A DNA stretch of 13,563 nucleotides from NCBI RefSeq assembly GCF_052103615.1, contig NZ_JBQEKA010000082.1:1-13563 (forward strand). The letters run 5' to 3'. The position numbers and the translations under genes are program-made. Origin of the DNA: Kerstersia sp052103615. GTDB taxonomy: Bacteria > Pseudomonadota > Gammaproteobacteria > Burkholderiales > Burkholderiaceae_B. Shown one piece after another: positions 1 to 6,592 of the stretch (the stretch's first letter is position 1; every line of letters begins with the position of its first letter). The notes under the pieces are model-generated. The model was not told the DNA's origin, made no database searches, and saw only the letters and a list, made by a program, of their open reading frames with translations.

Positions 1-313
1 CTTCCTTGAAAAAGGAGTTGAAACCGATATCGTCATGTTTTTGCGCGGCCTTGATATGGCGCATTTCCGCCATGGCCAGCGCTTCGTCGCGGATGATCTC
101 CCAGTTGTCGTCGAGTTTTTTCAGCGACGGCAGGTACTTTTCATCCAGATACGGCGTGGTGGGCACTTTGGAGAACAGCACCATGAACGCATTGACCGGT
201 GCTAGCAGGATGGAATGATCCAGCAACTGCTTGTGCAGCGGAAAGCGCACGCGGCCGCGGAAGTGGGCGAACAGGATGGCGGCCAGCCAGATGCCCGGTA
301 TGATCCATTTCAT
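1..313 (-). CDS. lpxO: Lipid A 2-hydroxylase LpxO-like (aspartyl/asparaginyl beta-hydroxylase family), 5' part only
   Basis: About 104 codons are visible, read leftward from ATG at 313; the rest lies beyond the window. The protein begins with a short hydrophobic anchor (MKWIIPGIWLAAILFAHFRG), followed by blocks typical of LpxO-type enzymes: HKQLLDHSILLAPVNAFM, VPTTPYLD, LDDNWEIIRDEAL and DDIGFNSFFK. Known family members are inner-membrane-anchored Fe(II)/2-oxoglutarate dioxygenases that hydroxylate a lipid A acyl chain at C2. The catalytic HxD...H residues lie downstream and cannot be checked here. An AGGAG ribosome binding site (bases 325-329, minus strand) precedes the ATG with an 11-nt gap, somewhat long. 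The gene is divergent from dnaE. A related beta-hydroxylase with another substrate remains possible. Confidence 0.8.
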   Translation of the reverse strand, partial: MKWIIPGIWLAAILFAHFRGRVRFPLHKQLLDHSILLAPVNAFMVLFSKVPTTPYLDEKYLPSLKKLDDNWEIIRDEALAMAEMRHIKAAQKHDDIGFNSFFKE

Positions 314-408
314 ATTGCCAGTGACTCCTGGATTAAATAAACAGCGTAAACCTGCGGCGGCGCGGCTGCGCAACATAATGCGTCAGGCCAGCAGGCTTGC
401 CTGCCCCA

Positions 409-437
409 ATTGTAGGCCGATGGGGCGGGCTTGGCAC
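409..437 (-). promoter_or_regulatory. Candidate sigma70 promoter for lpxO
   Basis: On the minus strand, a -10 box TACAAT (409-414) and a -35-like box GTGCCA (432-437, 4 of 6 matches to TTGACA) are separated by exactly 17 nt. Transcription would start near base 402, leaving a leader of about 90 nt before the lpxO ATG at 313. The 194-nt intergenic region 314-507 otherwise shows no clear operator. Confidence 0.4.
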
Positions 438-493
438 GGGCTGTGCAAGCATCCGTAACGAATGTTTGCTGCGTGCTCGGGCTGCCAGATGGT

Positions 494-499
494 TACAAT
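494..499 (+). promoter_or_regulatory. Candidate -10 element immediately upstream of dnaE
   Basis: TACAAT ends only 8 nt before the dnaE ATG at 508. There is no Shine-Dalgarno sequence between them (the spacer is CCTGCCCC reading from 501), and no good -35 box lies 16-18 nt upstream. If this box is used, the transcript would start at or within a few bases of the ATG and be leaderless or nearly so. A more distal promoter is also possible. Confidence 0.35.
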
Positions 500-507
500 C
501 CTGCCCC

Positions 508-3500
508 ATGACTGCATCGCTTCCCGCTACTCCCTTCGTCCATTTGCGTGTCCATTCCGAATTTTCGGTCGTGGACGGCATTATCAGGATCCCCGAACTG
601 GTCAAACAGGCCGCGGCATTCGGCCAGCCGGCCGTGGCGCTGACCGACCTGACGAATCTGTTCGGCCTGGTCAAGTTCTACCGGGCCGCCAGAGGGGCTG
701 GCCTCAAGCCTGTGGCCGGGTGCGATGTCTGGCTCAACAATGAGGATGACCCGGACAAACCGTTCCGCGTCTTGTTGCTGGCGCGCAATTGGCAGGGATA
801 TCTGAAGCTGTGCGATTTGCTGACACGCGCCTGGCTGGGCAATACTCAGCGCGCGCGGGCACAAGTCCGGCGCGAATGGCTGGAAGGGGCTGATGGCCTG
901 ATTGTTTTGTCCGGCGGCCGCATGGGTGATATCGGGCAGGCGCTGGAGGCCGGTAATCCAGCGGCGGCCGAAGCGCTGGCGCGCGCCTGGCAGCAGCGCT
1001 GCCCCGGTAGCTTCTATATAGAACTGCAACGCGCCGGCCGTGACGGCGATGAGGCCTATGTGCAGGCAGCCATGCGGCTGGCAGACAAGCTGGGCCTGCC
1101 CGTCGTGGCGACGCATCCGGTGCAGTTCCTGAGACGCGATGATTTTCAGGCGCACGAGGCCCGGGTTTGCATTGCCGAAGGCGAATTGCTGGGCAATCCG
1201 CGGCGGGTGAAGCGTTTTACCGATCTCCAGTATTTCCAGAGTTCCGAGGAAATGGCGCAGCGCTTTGCCGACGTGCCGTCGGCGCTGGCCAATACCGTGG
1301 AGATCGCCAGGCGCTGCAATCTGGTGATGACCCTGGGCCAGCCGCAACTGCCCAATTTCCCGACGCCCGACGGGGTGTCGCTGGATGATTACCTGATTCA
1401 GCTGTCGCGTGAAGGACTGGAAAAACGCCTGGTATTCCTGTTCCCCGATGAAGCGCAGCGCAACCGCGAACGTCCTGTCTATGACGAACGGCTGGAGCGC
1501 GAATGCCGCACCATTATTCAGATGGGCTTTCCCGGCTACTTCCTGATCGTGGCGGACTTCATCAACTGGGGCAAGGGTAATGGCGTGCCGGTCGGCCCGG
1601 GCCGGGGCTCGGGCGCAGGGTCGCTGGTCGCTTACAGCCTGGGCATTACCGATCTGGATCCGATCCGCTATGACTTGCTGTTCGAGCGCTTCCTGAACCC
1701 GGAACGGGTGTCCATGCCTGACTTCGACGTGGACTTCTGCCAGGATAACCGCGAGCGCGTGATCGAATATGTGAAAGAGCGCTATGGCCGCGATGCCGTG
1801 AGCCAGATCGCGACCTTCGGCACGCTGGGCGCCAAGGCCGTGGTGCGGGATGCCGGCCGGGTGCTGGACATGCCGTATATGTTCTGCGACGGCCTGTCTA
1901 AAATGATTCCGTTCAACCCGGCAGATCCCTGGACGCTGGAGCGCACGCTGGAAAATGAACCGGCTTTCCGCGAGCGCTATGAGCAGGAAGAAGAGGTGCG
2001 CTCCCTGGTGGATCTGGCGCGGCCGCTGGAAGGCCTGACCCGCAATATCGGCATGCACGCGGGCGGCGTGCTGATCGCGCCGGGCAAGCTGACCGATTTT
2101 TGCCCGCTGTATTGCCAGCCGGGCAGCGAAACCAGCGTGGTGTCGCAGTACGACAAGGACGACGTCGAAGCCGTCGGCCTGGTGAAGTTCGACTTCCTGG
2201 GCCTGCGCAACCTCACCATTCTGGATTGGGCGGTGCGCTATGTGCGCCAGTTCAATCCTGCGATGCGCGATTTCGATGTCATGGCGCTGCCGCTGGACGA
2301 TGGGAATGCCTACCGCCTGCTGTGCGAAGGCAACACCACCGCGGTATTCCAGCTGGAATCGCGCGGCATGAAGGAATTGCTCAAGAAGCTGCGCCCCAGC
2401 AACTTTGAAGACGTCATCGCTATGCTGGCGCTGTACCGTCCCGGCCCGCTGGAGTCGGGCATGGTGGACGATTTCGTTGACCGCAAGCACGGGCGCGCGG
2501 AAGTCGATTACTTCCACTCCGACCTGGAATCCACGCTCAAGAGCACTTACGGCGTGATCGTGTACCAGGAACAGGTGATGCTGATCTCGCAGATCATCGG
2601 GGGCTATTCGCTGGGCGGCGCCGACTTGCTGCGCCGCGCCATGGGCAAAAAGAAGCCCGAGGAAATGGCCAAGCACCGCGAACTGTTCGAGAAAGGCGCG
2701 GTGGAAAAGGGCTATGACGCGAATCTGGCCGTCAAGCTCTTTGACCTGATGGAGAAATTCGCCGGCTACGGTTTCAATAAATCGCACTCGGCCGCGTACG
2801 CGCTGATTTCCTACCAGACGGCCTGGCTCAAGCATTACCACCCGGCGGAATTCCTCGCGGCCACGCTGTCGTCCGATATGGACGACACGGATAAAGTGCA
2901 GATTTTCGTGCGCGATGCGCTGGAAAATGGCGTCAAAGTGCTGCCGCCCGATGTCAATGCGTCCGCCTACCGCTTCGAGCCGGTCGCGGACGAGCATACC
3001 GCCAAAGGCAAGCCGCCGCGCACCATGCGCTATGGCCTGGGCGCGGTCAAGGGGACAGGGCAGGGCGCGGTTGAGGAAATCCTGCGGGTGCGGCAATCTG
3101 GCCCGTTCCGGGATCTGTTCGATTTCTGCCGCCGCATCGACCGCCATTCGGTGAACCGGCGCACGATCGAGGCCTTGATCCGTGCCGGCGCCTTCGATGG
3201 CCTGGATGAGAACCGCGCCGCCTTGCTGGCGTCGGTGCCGCTGGCCATGGAAGCGGCAGACCAGGCAGCGCGCAGCGCGGATCAGGTGTCGCTGTTTGGG
3301 GATGATGATGCGGCCATTGTCGTGGCCGGTGAACTGGCCAAGGTGCCGCCCTGGGATTTGCGCACCCGTCTGACCGAAGAGAAAGCGGCGCTGGGGTTTT
3401 TTTTCAGCGGCCACTTGTTCGATGCCTGGCGCGAGGAAGTGCGGCGCTTTGTGCCGACGCCCCTGAAACGTATCGAACCGTCGCGCGAGCTGCAATGGCT

Positions 3501-4002
3501 GGCGGGCGCCTTGAGCTCCGTGCGCACTCAGCTGACACGGCGCGGCAAGATGCTGTTTGCGGTGCTGGATGACGGTACCGCGCAGCTGGAAGTGTCGGTG
3601 TTCAATGAGCTGTATGAACAGAATCGCAACCGCTTGCGCGAAGATCAGCTGCTGATCGTGCAAGGCAAGGTGAGTCACGATGATTATTCCGGCGGAACCC
3701 GCATCGTGGCCGAATCCCTGTTCGACCTGCAGGCTGCCCGTGAAACGCGCGCCAGAGCATTGCGCCTGACCATTCCGGCAGCCAAGGCCGACGCCGCGGC
3801 ATTGCGCCGGGCGCTCAACCCTTTCCGGGCCGAACCCGAAAACGGGATTCCCGGCGTGCCGGTGGAAATCTTCTATCAGCGTCCAGATGCCACGGCGCTG
3901 ATCCAGCTGGGGGAGTCCTGGCGGGTGCGGATGGCTGATCAGATGTTTGACAATCTGATGGCATGGCTAGGGACAGAGGCCGTCGAGATCCGTTACGATT
4001 GA
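508..4002 (+). CDS. dnaE: DNA polymerase III subunit alpha
   Basis: The 1164-aa product matches the usual length of proteobacterial DnaE (E. coli 1160). It is the replicative polymerase subunit of the DNA polymerase III core.

Domains in order: an N-terminal PHP domain (HLRVHSEFS near residue 12, then TDLTNLFGLVKF); a palm with GPGRGSGAGSLVAYSLG and PDFDVDFC, giving acidic residues D405 and D407; a third catalytic Asp at D562 in VKFDFLGL; fingers with GYGFNKSHSAAYALISYQTAWLK; a beta-clamp motif QVSLF at 926-930; and a C-terminal OB fold (VRTQLTRRGKMLFAVLDDG).

As in other proteobacterial alpha subunits, the PHP site has DLTN where metal-binding forms have DHGN, so it is probably not catalytic. 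I chose ATG 508 because the family starts just before FVHLRVHSE. An upstream in-frame extension to 397 has no family similarity. Confidence 0.97.
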   Translation: MTASLPATPFVHLRVHSEFSVVDGIIRIPELVKQAAAFGQPAVALTDLTNLFGLVKFYRAARGAGLKPVAGCDVWLNNEDDPDKPFRVLLLARNWQGYLKLCDLLTRAWLGNTQRARAQVRREWLEGADGLIVLSGGRMGDIGQALEAGNPAAAEALARAWQQRCPGSFYIELQRAGRDGDEAYVQAAMRLADKLGLPVVATHPVQFLRRDDFQAHEARVCIAEGELLGNPRRVKRFTDLQYFQSSEEMAQRFADVPSALANTVEIARRCNLVMTLGQPQLPNFPTPDGVSLDDYLIQLSREGLEKRLVFLFPDEAQRNRERPVYDERLERECRTIIQMGFPGYFLIVADFINWGKGNGVPVGPGRGSGAGSLVAYSLGITDLDPIRYDLLFERFLNPERVSMPDFDVDFCQDNRERVIEYVKERYGRDAVSQIATFGTLGAKAVVRDAGRVLDMPYMFCDGLSKMIPFNPADPWTLERTLENEPAFRERYEQEEEVRSLVDLARPLEGLTRNIGMHAGGVLIAPGKLTDFCPLYCQPGSETSVVSQYDKDDVEAVGLVKFDFLGLRNLTILDWAVRYVRQFNPAMRDFDVMALPLDDGNAYRLLCEGNTTAVFQLESRGMKELLKKLRPSNFEDVIAMLALYRPGPLESGMVDDFVDRKHGRAEVDYFHSDLESTLKSTYGVIVYQEQVMLISQIIGGYSLGGADLLRRAMGKKKPEEMAKHRELFEKGAVEKGYDANLAVKLFDLMEKFAGYGFNKSHSAAYALISYQTAWLKHYHPAEFLAATLSSDMDDTDKVQIFVRDALENGVKVLPPDVNASAYRFEPVADEHTAKGKPPRTMRYGLGAVKGTGQGAVEEILRVRQSGPFRDLFDFCRRIDRHSVNRRTIEALIRAGAFDGLDENRAALLASVPLAMEAADQAARSADQVSLFGDDDAAIVVAGELAKVPPWDLRTRLTEEKAALGFFFSGHLFDAWREEVRRFVPTPLKRIEPSRELQWLAGALSSVRTQLTRRGKMLFAVLDDGTAQLEVSVFNELYEQNRNRLREDQLLIVQGKVSHDDYSGGTRIVAESLFDLQAARETRARALRLTIPAAKADAAALRRALNPFRAEPENGIPGVPVEIFYQRPDATALIQLGESWRVRMADQMFDNLMAWLGTEAVEIRYD

Positions 4003-4018
4003 GGGCTTTCACCCCAGA

Positions 4019-4051
4019 CCGGGTGCGCCGCGCTGGCCGCGCGGCACCCGG
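4019..4051 (+). terminator. GC-rich hairpin after dnaE, possible weak terminator
   Basis: CCGGGTGC (4019-4026) pairs perfectly with GCACCCGG (4044-4051). An inner CGCG/CGCG stem closes a CTGGC loop and is separated by a 2x2 mismatch. The hairpin begins 17 nt after the dnaE stop. No U-run follows (GTATTGCG), so intrinsic termination would be weak; a 3'-end-stabilising hairpin is an alternative. The rest of the 160-nt gap to the BCCT gene shows only a poor -10-like TATTCT at 4132-4137. Confidence 0.4.
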
Positions 4052-4162
4052 TATTGCGCATGGACAATGCGTGGCATGGGATTCAAACTGCGGCGATAGC
4101 CGGGGTCTGTCATTTCGGAGGCAGGCGCCGCTATTCTGTCGCCTGATTTGCAGGAGTGGTGT

Positions 4163-6142
4163 ATGGCAGCATCTCCCACCGGCAGCAGGCCGAAACTTGT
4201 TATCAACCCGCCAGTGTTCTGGTCAGCAGCCGGCTTGATCCTGCTGCTGGTCGTCCTGACTTCGACATTTCCCATCCGGGCGCAGGCCTTGTTTGCCATT
4301 GCGCAGGACTGGATAGTCATCAACGCCAGCTGGTTTTATATCCTGACGGTTGCGCTGATCCTGCTGGCAGTCATGTTTTGCATGATAAGTCGCTATGGCG
4401 GCATCAAGCTGGGGCCGGACCACAGCCAGCCCGACTATAGCAATAGCACCTGGTTCGCCATGCTGTTCTGCGCCGGGATGGGGATAGGCCTGATGTTCTT
4501 CGGTGTGGCCGAACCGCTGATGCACACCATCGCGCCGCCGGTGGGCGAGCCAATGACGGTGGCAGCGGCCAAGGAGGCCATGCGCATCACCTTCTTCCAT
4601 TGGGGGCTGCACGCCTGGGCCATTTATGCCGTGGTGGCCTTGTCGCTGGCATTCTTTTCCTTTCGCCACGGCTTGCCGCTGACCTTGCGGTCTGCCCTGT
4701 ATCCGCTGATCGGGGAAAAAGTGCATGGGCCGATAGGCCATGCCGTCGATGTGTTCGCCATCATAGGCACCGTATTCGGCGTCGCGACCTCGCTGGGTTT
4801 CGGGGTCTTGCAGATCAATAGCGGCCTGAACTTGCTGCTGGATGTGCCGGTCAATACCACCGTCCAGGTGATTCTGATCACCGTGGCGACGGCGCTGGCC
4901 ACGCTATCGGCCGCTTCCGGCCTGGACAAGGGCGTGCGGCGCCTGTCCGAGCTGAACATGATTCTGGCGATTCTGCTGATGCTGTTCGTCTTCCTGGCCG
5001 GGCCCACGGTGTTCCTGCTCAAGGCCTTTGTCCAGAACACCGGCTCCTACCTGTCGGAAATCGTCGATAAGACCTTCAATCTGTATGCCTATGAACAGAC
5101 TGACTGGATGGGGGGCTGGACGCTGATGTACTGGGCCTGGTGGATTTCCTGGTCGCCCTTTGTGGGGATGTTCATCGCTCGCGTGTCGCGCGGCCGTTCC
5201 ATTCGAGAGTTCGTCGGCGGTGTCATCTTCGTCCCTGCGGGCTTCACTTTCCTGTGGATGACGGTGTTTGGCGATACGGCCATTCATATGCTGCTGGCAG
5301 AGGGCTACACGGAACTGGCCGAGATCGTGAAGTCAGATAACTCACTGGCCTTGTTCGCCTTGCTTGACCGCTTGCCGCTGGCGACTTTCATGTCTTATCT
5401 GGCGGTGGTCATGGTGCTGATCTTCTTTGTCACCTCTGCGGATTCAGGCGCGCTGGTCGTGGATTTGCTGGCATCGGGCGGCAGCGAGAACAATCCCGTC
5501 TGGCAGCGGGTGTTCTGGTCGATTTCCATGGGCGGGCTGGCCGTGGTGCTGCTGCTGGCCGATGGCCTGGCCGCCTTGCAGACCATGACGATCATCAGCG
5601 CCTTGCCATTTGCCGCGGTGCTGCTGGCGGTTCTGGCCGGATTGCTGCGCGCCTTGCGGCTGGATCTGGTCAAACGCGGCATGCGCTACCAGAACCACTT
5701 GGCGCCGCGCGCCCAGCATGGCGATGACAATTGGCGCCGCCGTCTGCGTAACCTCATGGTCACGCCGCGCCGTGCGCACGTCAACCGCTTCATCCAGGAA
5801 GTCGTCAAACCGGCATGCGAAGACGTGGCTGCCGAGTTGCAGGGCACCACCCAGGACGTTAAGGTGACGGAGGTGGAACCGGGCGGGGTGCGCCTGGAAG
5901 TCATGCACGGCGATGAAATCGACTTCATTTATGAAGTGCGTCCGCGCGCCTATGCCCGCCCAACCTTCACCGTCAGTCAGAGCGATGACAACAATGATGA
6001 GCGCAAATATTTCCGCGCCGAAGTGCACCTGAAAGAGGGCGGCCAGAATTACGACATCATGGGCTGGAGCCGCAGCGGCGTGATCGGCGATATCCTCGAC
6101 CAGTACGAGAAACACTTGCACTATCTGCACCTGCTGCGCTGA
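4163..6142 (+). CDS. betT: BCCT-family transporter, BetT type (choline/betaine uptake)
   Basis: 659 aa. BCCT carriers have 12 transmembrane helices and import choline, glycine betaine or carnitine with Na+ or H+, often for osmoprotection.

Visible signatures: NPPVFW at the N-terminus; GMGIGLMFFGVAEP with the glycine motif at residues 105-110; and the family tryptophan box YWAWWISWSPFVGMFIARVSRG starting at residue 323. The motif carries Gly where E. coli BetT, from memory, has Asp, and this Gly form is the one found in Na+-coupled BetP-like members. The last ~150 residues form a long hydrophilic tail (VTPRRAHVNRFIQEVVKPAC through HYLHLLR), as in the BetT subgroup, where the tail tunes osmotic regulation.

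ATG 4163 has AGGAG at 4152-4156, 6 nt upstream. It stands alone between dnaE and a strong terminator. The substrate is not determined; choline is the best guess. Confidence 0.9.
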   Translation: MAASPTGSRPKLVINPPVFWSAAGLILLLVVLTSTFPIRAQALFAIAQDWIVINASWFYILTVALILLAVMFCMISRYGGIKLGPDHSQPDYSNSTWFAMLFCAGMGIGLMFFGVAEPLMHTIAPPVGEPMTVAAAKEAMRITFFHWGLHAWAIYAVVALSLAFFSFRHGLPLTLRSALYPLIGEKVHGPIGHAVDVFAIIGTVFGVATSLGFGVLQINSGLNLLLDVPVNTTVQVILITVATALATLSAASGLDKGVRRLSELNMILAILLMLFVFLAGPTVFLLKAFVQNTGSYLSEIVDKTFNLYAYEQTDWMGGWTLMYWAWWISWSPFVGMFIARVSRGRSIREFVGGVIFVPAGFTFLWMTVFGDTAIHMLLAEGYTELAEIVKSDNSLALFALLDRLPLATFMSYLAVVMVLIFFVTSADSGALVVDLLASGGSENNPVWQRVFWSISMGGLAVVLLLADGLAALQTMTIISALPFAAVLLAVLAGLLRALRLDLVKRGMRYQNHLAPRAQHGDDNWRRRLRNLMVTPRRAHVNRFIQEVVKPACEDVAAELQGTTQDVKVTEVEPGGVRLEVMHGDEIDFIYEVRPRAYARPTFTVSQSDDNNDERKYFRAEVHLKEGGQNYDIMGWSRSGVIGDILDQYEKHLHYLHLLR

Positions 6143-6176
6143 GCGCGGTCAAGGCCAAGACCCAAGGCCAATATCG

Positions 6177-6224
6177 GCCCGGCGGGGCGCCCTGATGCCA
6201 GGGCGGCCCGCCGGGCTTTTTTTT
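6177..6224 (+). terminator. Intrinsic terminator after the BCCT gene
   Basis: Bases 6177-6194 pair with 6199-6216 in an 18-bp GC-rich stem with a single G-G mismatch (6087-type interruption absent; the mismatch is 6187/6206) and a 4-nt loop ATGC. Eight T residues (6217-6224) follow directly. The hairpin begins 34 nt after the BCCT stop and separates it from the next operon. Confidence 0.95.
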
Positions 6225-6365
6225 GCCTGCGGCGCCAAGCCTGCTGGCGGCGGGGACTATCCCAAAGTATATGCGGCATGCCGGAAGATGTCGTATGGCA
6301 ACCCTAGAGGCCAATGGCTTTGCGCGCAGCCGGGTGCGACAATCTTTTTCGTTGCAGCACCTTTT

Positions 6366-6379
6366 TCCGGCAAGCCGGA
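6366..6379. promoter_or_regulatory. Short palindrome TCCGGC-AA-GCCGGA, possible operator
   Basis: A perfect 6+2+6 inverted repeat lies about 40 nt upstream of the leader ORF, in the region where the promoter of the following operon should be. I find no convincing -35/-10 pair in 6225-6420; GACAAT at 6338-6343 is the best -10-like hexamer. A GC-rich palindrome of this size can occur by chance. Confidence 0.2.
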
Positions 6380-6420
6380 TCCGGGTGGCAGCGCCAGAGA
6401 AATTTCACGGAGCCGAACGC

Positions 6421-6543
6421 ATGGACGATGACGAGAGTAGGCCCGTTGGCTTGATTGACAAGCCGGCGGGCGGCCCCCCGACCTTCCTCCTGATTAACGA
6501 CTTTTGCCTTTCACCAGCAAGGGCAGGGTTGCCTGCGGCCTGA
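6421..6543 (+). CDS. Putative 40-aa leader peptide, MgtL-like in character
   Basis: ATG 6421 is preceded by GGAG at 6409-6412 with an 8-nt gap. The peptide starts MDDDESRPVG, contains KPAGGPPT at residues 14-21, and ends ...RAGLPAA before TGA at 6541-6543.

Acidic or acidic/proline-rich N-termini destabilise the translating ribosome when Mg2+ is low. In enterobacteria the MgtL leader (starting MEPDPTP) uses this to control mgtA. Here DDDE at residues 2-5 and a Pro-Pro pair fit that theme, and the next gene begins with an MgtA-like segment and leads into three CorA genes. There is no sequence homology to MgtL that I can claim; the similarity is in composition and context.

A longer in-frame reading from a TTG at 6223 overlaps the terminator tail and has no ribosome binding site. 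Confidence 0.45.
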   Translation: MDDDESRPVGLIDKPAGGPPTFLLINDFCLSPARAGLPAA

Positions 6544-6591
6544 CGTTTCAGCCGGGGGCATCCCGCCTTGCGCGGTTTACAGGATGCCCCC
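6465..6591 (+). promoter_or_regulatory. Leader with two competing RNA structures over the start of the fusion gene
   Basis: GGGGGCATCC (6554-6563) and GGATGCCCCC (6582-6591) form a perfect 10-bp stem with an 18-nt loop. The right arm contains the AGGA ribosome binding site (6581-6584) and an ATG (6584), and ends one base before the preferred ATG at 6593. This would hide the start of the fusion gene.

The left arm, extended to 6567, can instead pair with 6465-6478 inside the leader ORF: GGCGGG with CCCGCC, and GCCCCC with GGGGGC, 12 bp in all, interrupted by a 2x2 internal loop. The two pairings exclude each other. The leader stop codon lies 10 nt before the left arm, so a terminating ribosome would also overlap it. 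Pairings are read directly; their function is inferred. Confidence 0.5.
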
Positions 6592-6592
6592 A

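Noticed and set aside
397..507. N-terminal extension of DnaE by 37 codons
   Set aside because: No similarity to DnaE proteins, no ribosome binding site, and the family start falls at ATG 508.
493..3678. A 1061-codon open frame on the minus strand through dnaE
   Set aside because: It is the antisense shadow of a GC-rich gene with strong codon bias; its His/Gln/Ala-rich translation shows no domain and dnaE on the plus strand is certain.
5444..6130. A 228-codon minus-strand frame within the BCCT gene
   Set aside because: Antisense shadow: composition is His/Gln/Ala-rich and the plus strand encodes the conserved BetT-type C-terminal part.
6223..6420. Longer version of the leader ORF starting at TTG 6223
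   Set aside because: The start lies in the T-run of the upstream terminator with no ribosome binding site; ATG 6421 has a proper GGAG and gives the distinctive acidic start.
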